From assembly GCA_020687485.1 (NCBI GenBank), contig JAJEQR010000010.1, forward strand, positions 1 through 64,000: a stretch of 64,000 nt of DNA. Direction: 5' to 3'. The notes beneath the pieces were generated by a model. The model was given only the letters and a program-made list of their open reading frames with translations, had not been told where the DNA came from and did not search any database. A program made the translations under genes and the position numbers. Shown piece by piece: positions 8,363 through 16,225 of the stretch (its first letter is position 1; every line of letters starts with the position of its first letter). This DNA is from Hominifimenecus microfluidus (GTDB lineage Bacteria; Bacillota; Clostridia; Lachnospirales; Lachnospiraceae).

Positions 8363-9593
8363 CAACTTTTGATATAGAGCTACGGCCTTGTTTAGAATGA
8401 CTAAGCTCAACTTTTTCAATCAAGACATCATACCTTTTTTCGGCTAATGCCTGAATATCTGAAATATCTACTATAGAATTATCTGAATAGCTAATCATTA
8501 GCCAAGCTCCAGCATTGGAGCATTTTGTGATAAGCGTGTCAAACGCACCCAAAGCCTTTGCTTTTTTACCAAAGTCAGATACACTCCTATCTTCTTTGTA
8601 TCTGCCAATTGAGAGTTCATGCGTCTGCGGGTTCATAGCCATAGCCGGGTAGTCGTACAAACACACGGTATTCAACACATGATAATATCTGGAATAATGT
8701 TCTTTGAAATATGGGGGATCGGCATAAACCAAAGTTTCGTTATTCAAAGAAATTGAGTCTAAACAATTAGAAAAATCTAAGTTATAACAAACAGAAGGTG
8801 CTTTTCCATCTGCTGTACATAACCCCGCTTGACGGTATTCTGCCAGCAAAGATTTGCAGCTTTCGATGATGTTGATTTTTCTTTTTCCAATCAAGTTATT
8901 ACACGTTGCCTTGCTTTTAACCTTGAGATATTGTGCGAAATGTGTCGTTGTAGAGGCACTCGCACTCATAACAGACATTAGCATCGTCAACAAGACATAT
9001 CTGGTTCGTTCGTCTTCAATCTGCCCAATAATACTTCTTATCGCATCAATCTGACAGCATTGAGCAATGCCAAAATACGCATTGGCATAGTATGTCAAAA
9101 ATAAGCACGGAGTTTCTACCGTCGGTGCTTTACCTGGAGTCACTTGATCTACTAAATCTAAAATCTCCTTCAAGCGAGGATCATCGCTCTGTGGCATAAA
9201 CACAGAAGGAGTTTTTTCACAGAACAACTGATACTGTTTGTAATCTACAGTATCAATAAAGAATTTATTTTCTGTAGTCACCGCAGTACATACTTTTGCT
9301 TGCAAAGAAGCTGATTGCTGTTCAACTGCGTTCCAAAAAGAAATCTCATCTGTAACAGAAAAATCGCATCCATTTAGGATTGCATGATTGATAATATATG
9401 CGTAGTATTCAAGATCATTGCTGATGATGTTCTTGTGTGCTTTAAGTGCATAGCCTATAGATCCTGTACCTGCAAACAGATCAACAACGGTCTTAATAGA
9501 TTTGTTTTTGATTATGGGTTCACATATATGAGAAATGATCCGTGTCTTGCTTCCCATATATTGAAGTGTAGGAATTTCGTTATATTGATTCAT
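8343..9593 (-). CDS. D12-class DNA adenine-N6 methyltransferase
   Basis: The protein has motif X-like YMGSKTRII near the N-terminus, the SAM-binding motif I in VVDLFAGTGSIGYALK, and catalytic motif IV in VYADPPYFKEHYSRYYHVL. This order is typical of D12-class adenine methyltransferases. The ATG at 9593 is preferred because GAGG lies about 8 nt upstream; a TTG at 9617 would add 8 residues. The 3' end overlaps the Mrr-like nuclease gene, so the two are presumably translated together and this enzyme protects host sites. It starts 53 bp after the DUF4143 gene, so all five minus-strand genes from 10987 to 3345 could be one transcript. Confidence 0.88.
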   Translation of the reverse strand: MNQYNEIPTLQYMGSKTRIISHICEPIIKNKSIKTVVDLFAGTGSIGYALKAHKNIISNDLEYYAYIINHAILNGCDFSVTDEISFWNAVEQQSASLQAKVCTAVTTENKFFIDTVDYKQYQLFCEKTPSVFMPQSDDPRLKEILDLVDQVTPGKAPTVETPCLFLTYYANAYFGIAQCCQIDAIRSIIGQIEDERTRYVLLTMLMSVMSASASTTTHFAQYLKVKSKATCNNLIGKRKINIIESCKSLLAEYRQAGLCTADGKAPSVCYNLDFSNCLDSISLNNETLVYADPPYFKEHYSRYYHVLNTVCLYDYPAMAMNPQTHELSIGRYKEDRSVSDFGKKAKALGAFDTLITKCSNAGAWLMISYSDNSIVDISDIQALAEKRYDVLIEKVELSHSKQGRSSISKVDEYIFI

Positions 9594-9646
9594 TTCATTC
9601 GCCTCAATGTTTTTCAATTTAGGTTAATATAGTTTAGCCATATACA

Positions 9647-10987
9647 TCAGTGCTTCCTCTTTTCCAATGCCAACCCAATCAATCGATCCGCCTGATCTGC
9701 CATGAACAGCGGGATATTCAGCACATCATCGTCCAGTTTCAGATTGTCCAATGAGAAACGGATGCGAAGCTTGACCTTATCAGGGAACAGTTCCTTGAAC
9801 TTCTTCATACTCTTGCTGGTTGTGTTGGCTTCGGATTTGACCTCCACGGGGAAGATGTCGTTCTCCCGCTGAATGAGGAAATCCACCTCGTAAGGTGGGT
9901 TGTTCTGGCTCCAATAACGGGGCATGACTTCAAACTGAGTAATTAAAGTCTGCAACACAAAGTTTTCGGTTAATGCGCCTTTGAATTCAGTAAATAGGCG
10001 GTTCCCTTCGCCAAAGGCAGTGGGGGCCAACTGTGCCAGACGGCGGAGCAGTCCCACATCTACCAAATAAATCTTGAAAGCAGACAAGTCATCGTAAGCT
10101 GCAATCGGCAAGCCGGGAGCTGAGCTGCGATAAATTTTATGCACCAGACGGGCATCCACCAGCCATTGCAAAGCATCCTCGTACTCACGGGCTCGTGCGC
10201 CTTCCTTGACCACCTTATAGATAAACTTCTTGTTCTCCCTTGCCAGTTGAGAAGGAACAGACTTCCAAATCATTGAGATTTTCGGGAACTCGCTGAGATT
10301 AGGATGCTTGGCAAAATCACGCTCATAGGCTCCAATGATTCCGGACAAAGCTTCCTGCATGGCAGATACATCCCGTGCCTCCGTCCACATCAATACCGGC
10401 TCCGGCATACCACCGGTGACATAGTACATCTTCAGCTTCTCATACAGCGGATTAAAGAAGGCGTCAGGGATAGGTTCAAGGGTATCCACCTGTTCCAGAT
10501 ACTGCGCCAGATTTTCATCACCGTTGGCAAGTAGAAACTCAGCGAAGGTCATTGGGTCAATCTGCATGAAGTTGACCTTGCCTACTGGAAAAGAGGAAGG
10601 CTTCGCCAAGGCGATACCTAACAGAGAACCGGCGCAGGCAACATGGTACTGCGGTGCGTTCTCGCAGAAATATTTCATGGAGTTAATGACTTTCGGGCAG
10701 TCCTGTACCTCGTCAAAGATGATGAGGGTCTTTTCTGGCAATATCTTTTGACCGCTTGCCAACATAAGGTTTTGTAGAATCCGGTCCACATCCTTGGTTG
10801 TTTCAAAAAATTGTTTATATTCTTCGTTTTCGTCGAAGTTAAAGTAGGCTGTATTTTCATAACAGCGTCTGCCGAACTCTTTCAGAATCCAAGTCTTACC
10901 CACCTGACGTACGCCCTTCAAGATTAAAGGCTTGCGGTAGGGAGAATTCTTCCAATCCAGCAACTTTTTTAAGATAAATCGTTCCAT
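9647..10987 (-). CDS. AAA ATPase with C-terminal DUF4143
   Basis: The N-terminal AAA domain has Walker A in LKGVRQVGKTWILKEF and Walker B in TLIIFDEVQDCP, followed by ACAGSLLGIAL (sensor region). The C-terminal DUF4143 part contains PRYWSQNNPPYEVDFLIQ and IFPVEVKSEANTTSKS, an E-V-D...E-V-K arrangement like a PD-(D/E)XK nuclease fold. At 446 residues it is of normal length. The ATG is preferred over an in-frame GTG 15 bp upstream because GGAGTG is well spaced for it. These proteins are common in gut Clostridia and Bacteroidetes; their role is not established. Its place next to defence genes may be by chance. Confidence 0.85.
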   Translation of the reverse strand: MERFILKKLLDWKNSPYRKPLILKGVRQVGKTWILKEFGRRCYENTAYFNFDENEEYKQFFETTKDVDRILQNLMLASGQKILPEKTLIIFDEVQDCPKVINSMKYFCENAPQYHVACAGSLLGIALAKPSSFPVGKVNFMQIDPMTFAEFLLANGDENLAQYLEQVDTLEPIPDAFFNPLYEKLKMYYVTGGMPEPVLMWTEARDVSAMQEALSGIIGAYERDFAKHPNLSEFPKISMIWKSVPSQLARENKKFIYKVVKEGARAREYEDALQWLVDARLVHKIYRSSAPGLPIAAYDDLSAFKIYLVDVGLLRRLAQLAPTAFGEGNRLFTEFKGALTENFVLQTLITQFEVMPRYWSQNNPPYEVDFLIQRENDIFPVEVKSEANTTSKSMKKFKELFPDKVKLRIRFSLDNLKLDDDVLNIPLFMADQADRLIGLALEKRKH

Positions 10988-11002
10988 AGAATCACTCCTC
11001 AC

Positions 11003-11160
11003 ATTTTTATTGGAGTTTTATGCCTTATAATCACACTTTTATTATATGCGAAATCTATGAAAATTACAACCGAAATCACAAAATTATTAAAAATTTAATG
11101 CTTATCAATCACACTTTTATATGAGATAGTGAAAAAATTTTCTACAATAAAGGCAGACCA
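11003..11160. repeat. AT-rich upstream region with a repeated 14-mer
   Basis: AATCACACTTTTAT occurs at 11029-11042 and again at 11107-11120, 78 bp apart, upstream of the DUF4143 gene. On the minus strand each reads ATAAAAGTGTGATT. This may be a regulator site or a promoter-proximal repeat; nothing else was recognised in this stretch. Confidence 0.5.
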
Positions 11161-11225
11161 CAGCCTCAACATTAGTTATATTACATCTTATCATTCCTGT
11201 TCCATTCCGGATAGGAAAGGATAAG

Positions 11226-11263
11226 ATCAGTATCACTATAATCAGTATAGTTATTATCAGTAT
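11226..11263. repeat. Three direct ATCAGTAT repeats at a 15-bp period
   Basis: ATCAGTAT starts at 11226, 11241 and 11256, exactly 15 bp apart, with AT-rich filler between. The spacing is like iterons or tandem protein-binding sites. Just upstream, ATCTTATC near 11177 pairs with GATAAGAT ending near 11227. Confidence 0.6.
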
Positions 11264-11269
11264 TGTTAC

Positions 11270-11343
11270 ATTGTGCTTTTGACAGTTCTTGAATTGTCAA
11301 AAGCACAATTCTGGAACTGCCATAAACACAATTCAAGAATTGT
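11270..11343. other. Long hairpin plus perfect 16-bp palindrome
   Basis: ATTGTGCTTTTGACAGTTC pairs with GAATTGTCAAAAGCACAAT across a 2-nt centre, a near-perfect stem of about 19 pairs at 11270-11309 with one G-T wobble. At 11328-11343 ACAATTC-AA-GAATTGT is a second perfect palindrome that reuses the same inner motif. The TnpV stop lies 62 bp further on. There is no T-run that would clearly make either a terminator. Confidence 0.6.
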
Positions 11344-11404
11344 CCCATCAAAGGAATAAGGCTGACCTGTTACAGTCAGCCCTAAGTAAAAATTCTATAT
11401 TCTG

Positions 11405-11755
11405 TTAGCAAAAAATCAGTTCTGCATTAACGATTTCCTCCGCCTGTGTTTTTAGACTACTCATGTGCTGCACCCAAGCAAGCTGTTGGGTTGACTTATC
11501 CGGAGCCGGATTTTTCTCCAGAAGTTCAGTCATTATCTGTTCCGCTCTACGGTGAGCAGCTTCGTCAATTTCCCATAAATGCGGAAATAATGTCTCTGTT
11601 AGAATCATGTCATCTAAGAGTATTGGATTATTTTCCGCAAGAAAAACTCTGCGCATTCTACCGTACTTCCCAAGTGGTTTATCGCTTACATAGCTCAACC
11701 GAATATCAGGGATGAGATAATCACCACAACGGGTATAAGTCAAATTCTGTGTCAT
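11405..11755 (-). CDS. tnpV: TnpV transposon-associated protein
   Basis: This 116-residue protein starts MTQNLTYTRCGDYLIPDI and has KPLGKYGRMRRVFLAE, LFPHLWEIDEAAHRR and AWVQHMSSLKTQAEEIV. This is the pattern of TnpV, a small protein carried by many Firmicute transposons and conjugative elements whose biochemical role is unclear. The ATG with GGAGGAGT just upstream was chosen over a start 36 bp earlier. It lies next to an XRE regulator, a common pairing on mobile elements, and supports the mobile nature of the region. Confidence 0.85.
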   Translation of the reverse strand: MTQNLTYTRCGDYLIPDIRLSYVSDKPLGKYGRMRRVFLAENNPILLDDMILTETLFPHLWEIDEAAHRRAEQIMTELLEKNPAPDKSTQQLAWVQHMSSLKTQAEEIVNAELIFC

Positions 11756-11787
11756 AGCAACTCCTCCAATCATTTTTTCTTTCACTT

Positions 11788-12453
11788 TCATTGTAATGGA
11801 TGCTCCCCTAAAAGTGAAGTTTGTAGACTGGTCGTTTCAAGCGCAGCATATATCTTCTGATAAACCTTTCGTGACGGTCTGCGATTGCCTTCTTCGATTT
11901 TATAGTAGTAGCTTGGTACAATCCCTATCCGTTCTGCAAAAGCCTTCTGTGACAGCCCCAGAGCCGTTCTAACGCTTTTTAGCGCTTCGGTATAGGGTAC
12001 AGCAAGGAAACGGGAGAAATCATCATAGAGTAAGGACACTTCGATTTCCAAAACATCTGCCAGCTTAATAGCTACATCATAAGGAATAGGATGTTTTCCA
12101 TTTTCATACATCACAATAGTTGATGGTACAATATCCAGCTTTTCCGCCAACTGTTTTGTTGTCATCTGTTTTCGCTGACGGTAGTACTTGAGATTATCGC
12201 TCGGTAAGTTGGTCTTTGGCTTTTCTTCAAAAGATATCGTTAAATGGAGTAACGGCTTGCCTTGATGAAATTCACACAACGATGTGTGATTGAAAATACC
12301 ATTGCAAATGCAATCTGCGATATCGCAATTCCGAATAAAGAGATTTTTTATGTTTATGAGAAAGAGATTCTTTCTGCGCTTTCTCATGTGATTTCTCAAT
12401 CTACTGCGATTGCTGTACAGCAGGATGTTATTAAGTTGCAGGATGCCCTGCAA
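11788..12453 (-). CDS. Two-domain XRE regulator, 5' end replaced at an insertion junction
   Basis: From about residue 70 onward the protein carries two helix-turn-helix domains: LKYYRQRKQMTTKQLAEKLDIVPSTIVMYE and, later, VRTALGLSQKAFAERIGIVPSYYYKIEEGNRRPS. The block LLHLTISFEEKPKTNLPSDN before them looks native to TnpV-linked regulators. The first 65 or so residues are read antisense through a fragment of another gene (12262-12867) and do not look like protein, so the natural start is lost or fused. The real product may begin at an internal start. Likely a transcriptional regulator of the mobile element, now possibly defective. Confidence 0.65.
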   Translation of the reverse strand: MQGILQLNNILLYSNRSRLRNHMRKRRKNLFLINIKNLFIRNCDIADCICNGIFNHTSLCEFHQGKPLLHLTISFEEKPKTNLPSDNLKYYRQRKQMTTKQLAEKLDIVPSTIVMYENGKHPIPYDVAIKLADVLEIEVSLLYDDFSRFLAVPYTEALKSVRTALGLSQKAFAERIGIVPSYYYKIEEGNRRPSRKVYQKIYAALETTSLQTSLLGEHPLQ

Positions 12454-12867
12454 AAACTGCTATTGAATTCCATCAGCGCTTTTGATTATGCGCATGAGAA
12501 TTTTTATCACGGTCTTGTTCTCGGAATTCGTGCGGTTATGAATAATCTGTACCATGTGGATTCCAACCGGGAATCCGGGCATGGCAGATATGATATTCAG
12601 CTTAGACCCTTCGATAAGAAGATGCCGGGAGTTATTATAGAACTTAAAGTATTAAGAAATGATACAGCGGAAGAACACCTGTAGAGTGAGCTGAAAAAAT
12701 CTGCGGAAGAAGCTCTGGAACAGATCGGGAGAAAGCAATATGCAATAGAAATGAAGCAGGAAGGAATTACTCGCTTCTTCAAGGTGGGCGTTTCCTTCTA
12801 TAAAAAACACGTAAGGCTGGTAAGTGAAACGGAAGAAACAATGGAAAAGGAAAAACGTGTAAAATGA
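12262..12867 (+). pseudogene. C-terminal remnant of a DUF1703-type AAA ATPase/PD-(D/E)XK protein
   Basis: From about 12325 the frame reads IPNKEIFYVYEKEILSALS, then NFYHGLVLGIRAVMNN, and ESGHGRYDIQLRPFDKK with GVIIELKVL, the D...ExK nuclease centre of this large gut-bacterial family. An in-frame TAG at 12682-12684 interrupts it. Past the stop the frame continues SELKKSAEEALEQIGRKQY and ends ETMEKEKRVK at 12865-12867. The N-terminal ATPase domain, about two thirds of a normal protein, is absent; the break coincides with the truncated XRE gene. This marks the right edge of the inserted DNA. Confidence 0.8.
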
Positions 12868-12941
12868 ACCATAAAAATCCGGGAAAAATGTGTTATGCAG
12901 TTTGTGGGGAAAAGAGCGCCCGGAATCTGGTGGTAAAAAGA

Positions 12942-12976
12942 AGGGAGCTTCTTTGAATGAGGCTCCCTGCTTTTTC
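12942..12976. terminator. Bidirectional rho-independent terminator
   Basis: AGGGAGC at 12942-12948 pairs with GCTCCCT at 12962-12968 and is followed by GCTTTTTC on the plus strand. On the minus strand the hairpin is followed by TTCTTTTTACC. It separates the DUF1703 remnant from the convergent aminotransferase gene. Confidence 0.8.
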
Positions 12977-12990
12977 ATGTCAATTTTAAT

Positions 12991-14136
12991 TTATTTCTCA
13001 CAGTTAGCGTTTGCGTAGTCCTTGTAGGTTGCCAGCAGATCTTTCTTCAGCGGTACGCCGAGTGCGCGGAGCGTGTGATCGAGAGCTGCCATGACGTCTT
13101 CCATGTCGGCGTCATTGGCATTCGCGCCCATATGACCGATGCGGATAACTTTGCCGGCCAGAACATCGAAGGAACCGGCCAGCATCAGGCCCTGCTCGCG
13201 GATTCCGGCCAGGATAGCAGTATCCGTAGTTCCTTCCGGAACCTCGAAGACCGTAACGGTATCCGAATATCCATCCAGCGGATACAGGGTCAGTCCGGCA
13301 TCCGTAAGGGTTCGGCGGGTCGCCTCTGCGATGCGGTGATGGCGGTCATAGAGCTCCGGGTCAGCAGCAATCAGATCCATCGCTGCACGAAGTCCTTTGA
13401 TATCGCTGCCGGGCATGGTGTAAGGGAACCATTTCTTCTCATAATATCCATCAAATGTGCAGAGATTCGCGTAGAAAGAAGCAATCGGCGTCTTTCTCTC
13501 GTGCATGGCCTTCTTGGCTGCATCACTCAGCGTGACAAAGGTAAGTCCGGGAGGAGCGGATACGGCTTTCTGGGAACCGCCGCAGAGCAGGTCAATCTGC
13601 GCGTCATCCACAGAAAGACGGTTGCCGAACATACCGGATACGGAATCAACGACCGTGAGGATGCCGTATTTCTTCAGCAGGGGGCAGAGTTCCTCTACCG
13701 GGTTCAGCATACCGCTGGGCGTGTCGCAGTGAACCAGCGTCGCATACTTGAAGTTGTGATCCTTCTCAAGGTAATCCGCTAGTTCGTCCGCCTTCAGTGC
13801 GTGGCGCATATCACGGGTGTACAGCACCGGCACGCCGCCGTACATGGATACGAAATCCGCGAAGCCCTTACCGTAGATGCCGTTGTCCAGCACAAGAACA
13901 CGGTCGCCGGGCTCCGTCAGAGAAGCGCAGGCGGCTTCCAGTCCCAGGATTCCTTCGCCGCTGAGAATCAGCGTTTCATTCTCCGTGTCCAGAAGCCGGC
14001 TGATCAGCCGGCAGGTATCACGGTATTCATCTGCAAATGTTTCATCCAGATCCGGGTTGCCGCAGGGAAGACTGCGGGCGATCCGGACAGGTTCCGGGAC
14101 CTGTGTCGGTCCCGGAGTCATGATTCTTGTAATCAA
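12991..14136 (-). CDS. Class V PLP-dependent aminotransferase (alanine/serine-glyoxylate type)
   Basis: The 381-residue protein starts MITRIMTPGPTQVPEPV, the typical N-terminus of alanine-glyoxylate/serine-pyruvate aminotransferases. SGEGILGLEAA and VDSVSGMFG are present, and the PLP-binding lysine is in CGGSQKAVSAPPGLTF. The first codon is TTG directly after the TAA of the ECF gene, with GGGAGGGA correctly spaced; ATG at 14121 is the alternative. Coupling to an ECF S component suggests that substrate uptake and transamination belong together, but the substrate is not evident. Confidence 0.88.
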   Translation of the reverse strand: MITRIMTPGPTQVPEPVRIARSLPCGNPDLDETFADEYRDTCRLISRLLDTENETLILSGEGILGLEAACASLTEPGDRVLVLDNGIYGKGFADFVSMYGGVPVLYTRDMRHALKADELADYLEKDHNFKYATLVHCDTPSGMLNPVEELCPLLKKYGILTVVDSVSGMFGNRLSVDDAQIDLLCGGSQKAVSAPPGLTFVTLSDAAKKAMHERKTPIASFYANLCTFDGYYEKKWFPYTMPGSDIKGLRAAMDLIAADPELYDRHHRIAEATRRTLTDAGLTLYPLDGYSDTVTVFEVPEGTTDTAILAGIREQGLMLAGSFDVLAGKVIRIGHMGANANDADMEDVMAALDHTLRALGVPLKKDLLATYKDYANANCEK

Positions 14137-14682
14137 TTAGATTCCCTCCCGTCTTGTGATTTTGAGGATGGGGCCAATCACTACCAGCACGATCACGGAA
14201 CCAACGCCCATCTGGACCAGGTTGCCGGGAACGGAAGTGATCGGTGCCATCCAGTTGCCATACAGAATCACTTCAGCCAGGTAATAGCCGACGATCTTAA
14301 TAGCGCTGACCATGATCATTGCGAGAATAATGCGGGGATACGTCTTCTTGTGCTCGGTCATCCAGCCCATTACAAAGCCCATAATACCGACGATGATAAG
14401 GGTAAAGGGAGCCCATGCCGTCCAGCCGGACAGCAGATCGAACAGACCCATGCCGATGCCGCCGGCCAGTGCGCCGGTCTTCTTGCCGAAGAGAATGGCG
14501 CTGATGAACAGGGCGACATTTCCCAGGTGAACAAGTCCGCCGTTCGCGGCGATCGGAAGACGGATGTTAATAAATGCGGTGAATATGTAGGTCAGTGTGA
14601 TGCAGATGGCTGTGATCACCATACTGAGAATGGCCGAGTGGTTCATAGCCGCTATGTTTTCTTTTGCGTTTGTCTGATTCAT
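14137..14682 (-). CDS. ECF transporter S component (DUF1393-like)
   Basis: This 181-residue integral membrane protein has about five or six hydrophobic segments: ILSMVITAICITLTYIF, VALFISAILFGKKTGALAG, FTLIIVGIMGFVMGW, ILAMIMVSAIKIVGYYL and VGSVIVLVVIGPIL. The AxxGG-I-GM-L-FDLLSGW pattern between the early helices is typical of ECF substrate-binding components, which share an EcfAAT module encoded elsewhere. GAGGA lies upstream of the ATG. It is the first gene of a two-gene operon with the aminotransferase. The ligand, probably a vitamin-like or amino-sugar-like compound, is unknown. Confidence 0.82.
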   Translation of the reverse strand: MNQTNAKENIAAMNHSAILSMVITAICITLTYIFTAFINIRLPIAANGGLVHLGNVALFISAILFGKKTGALAGGIGMGLFDLLSGWTAWAPFTLIIVGIMGFVMGWMTEHKKTYPRIILAMIMVSAIKIVGYYLAEVILYGNWMAPITSVPGNLVQMGVGSVIVLVVIGPILKITRREGI

Positions 14683-14856
14683 GATTTTCCTCTTTCCGAT
14701 AAGCGCATGCATTTCTTATCTGTTTACTATGCTTTATAATAGCACAGAAATGGCATGATAAAATATCCACTTATATAAAAAACAACCAGTCCAGTTTGCT
14801 CCTTATAAGAAAGATTTGTGCAAATTCATATTTTTTAGAAAAAGCTTCCGGGGAGC

Positions 14857-14898
14857 TTGACAGAAGACACTAAACTGTATATACTGCATATATACAGT
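14857..14898 (+). promoter_or_regulatory. Promoter with overlapping GntR/YtrA operator
   Basis: TTGACA at 14857-14862 and TATACT at 14880-14885 are 17 bp apart. The -10 box lies inside a perfect inverted repeat, ACTGTATATA-CTGCA-TATATACAGT (arms at 14874-14883 and 14889-14898). The layout predicts autorepression of the GntR-ABC operon. Confidence 0.85.
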
Positions 14899-14935
14899 AA
14901 AACACACGCAGGGCAGAGTGTGAAAGGAAAATGCA

Positions 14936-15313
14936 ATGAACATTATTATTGATAATAAGAGCGGCAAGCCGATCTATGAGCAGATCTATACGCAGCTGAA
15001 GGAACAGATCATCGGCGGCGATCTGGAAGCGGATGCGCCGCTGCCTTCGATCCGGAGTCTGGCGAAGGATCTGCGGATTAGTGTGATTACGACGAAGCGC
15101 GCTTATGATGAGCTGGAGAAGGAAGGATTTATCTATACGGTGGCTGCGAAGGGCTGCTATGTCGCAGCGATGAACCTGGAGCTGGTAAAGGAACAGAACC
15201 TGCAGAAGATGGAAGAGCACCTACGGGAGGTTGTCCGGCTGGCAGAGATCAGCGGTGTGGAGAAGACGGACGTAGAGGAAATGCTGCAGCTGGTATATGA
15301 GGAGAATCCATAG
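14936..15313 (+). CDS. GntR-family repressor, YtrA subfamily
   Basis: The 125-residue protein has an N-terminal winged helix: PIYEQIYTQLKEQIIGGDL, LPSIRSLAKDLRISVITTKRAY and ELEKEGFIYTVAAKGCYVA. A short helical C-terminal tail follows, too small for a ligand-binding domain, which is the hallmark of the YtrA subfamily. It heads an operon with an ABC ATPase and permease, as YtrA does in Bacillus. A perfect palindrome over its own promoter is the likely binding site. The inducer may be a cell-wall-active stress, by analogy only. Confidence 0.92.
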   Translation: MNIIIDNKSGKPIYEQIYTQLKEQIIGGDLEADAPLPSIRSLAKDLRISVITTKRAYDELEKEGFIYTVAAKGCYVAAMNLELVKEQNLQKMEEHLREVVRLAEISGVEKTDVEEMLQLVYEENP

Positions 15314-15382
15314 TGAGAAGCAGCGAAAGTGGAATAGGGCTGGAGATCTGGATAGATACGAGGAATATAAGGAGGAAGAGGA

Positions 15383-16225
15383 ATGAACGCAATCGAGATT
15401 CGGGATCTGGAGAAGCATTACCCCGGTTTTACGCTGGATCGTGTGAATCTGACACTGCCGTCCGGGTGCATCCTGGGACTGGTCGGTGAGAACGGAGCCG
15501 GGAAGAGTACGACGATCCGTCTGATTTTGAATATGATGAAGAATGATGGCGGAAGTATCCGTGTTCTGGGCGCGGAGCAGGACGAGAATTTCAGTAAGGT
15601 AAAGGAGCAGATCGGAGTTGTCCTGGACGATATGGGATTCCCTTCCTGCATGACGGCCCGGCAAATTGGGAAGATGATGAAGCAACTTTACCGGAACTGG
15701 GACGAAGCGATGTATCAGAAGACGTTAAAGTGGCTGGCAGTTCCGATGGATAAGTCCTTCGAGAAATATTCGCGGGGCATGAAGATGAAGCAGTCGATCG
15801 CAGTCGCGCTCTCGCATCATCCAAAGCTGCTGATTCTGGATGAGGCGACGAGTGGTCTGGATCCGGTGGTGCGCGATTCTTTCGTGGACGCGGTGATGGA
15901 TTTTACCAGAGACGAGGAATGCTCCGTGTTGATTTCCTCACATATCGTCAGCGACCTGGAACGCATGTGCGACTATATCGCTTTTATGCACGAAGGAAAG
16001 CTTCTGTTGTGTGAAGAGAAGGATGTTCTGATGGAACGCTACGGTGTGATTCATGTGACGAATGAGCAGATGGAGGAGCTGGACCCGGAGGCAATCCTGG
16101 GAAAGCGCATCTCTCCGTATGGTGTGGAGGCGGTCGCGGACCGGACAAAAATTCCGGAAGGCTTCTCCGTGAATCCGGTAAGCCTGGAGGAGCTGTTTGT
16201 ATTTATGGTAAAGGGGGAGAAATGA
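15383..16225 (+). CDS. ABC transporter ATP-binding protein
   Basis: The 280-residue nucleotide-binding subunit has Walker A in GLVGENGAGKSTTIRLI, the YSRGMKMKQSIAVALS signature region, and Walker B in LLILDEATSGLD. The C-terminal tail (EELFVFMVKGEK) is typical of ABC-2-type exporters. AGGAGGAAGAGGA lies just before the ATG. Its last codons overlap the permease start (ATGA). Together with the GntR gene it forms a YtrAB-like operon; the exported substrate is unknown. Confidence 0.93.
   Translation: MNAIEIRDLEKHYPGFTLDRVNLTLPSGCILGLVGENGAGKSTTIRLILNMMKNDGGSIRVLGAEQDENFSKVKEQIGVVLDDMGFPSCMTARQIGKMMKQLYRNWDEAMYQKTLKWLAVPMDKSFEKYSRGMKMKQSIAVALSHHPKLLILDEATSGLDPVVRDSFVDAVMDFTRDEECSVLISSHIVSDLERMCDYIAFMHEGKLLLCEEKDVLMERYGVIHVTNEQMEELDPEAILGKRISPYGVEAVADRTKIPEGFSVNPVSLEELFVFMVKGEK

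Noticed and set aside
12597-12978. Phe-rich open frames antisense to the DUF1703 remnant
   Set aside because: Shadow of a lysine-rich coding remnant and its terminator.
13801-14739. 312-codon open frame antisense to the aminotransferase and ECF gene
   Set aside because: Composition (His/Asp/Gln-rich) is typical of antisense shadow; both opposite genes are recognisable.
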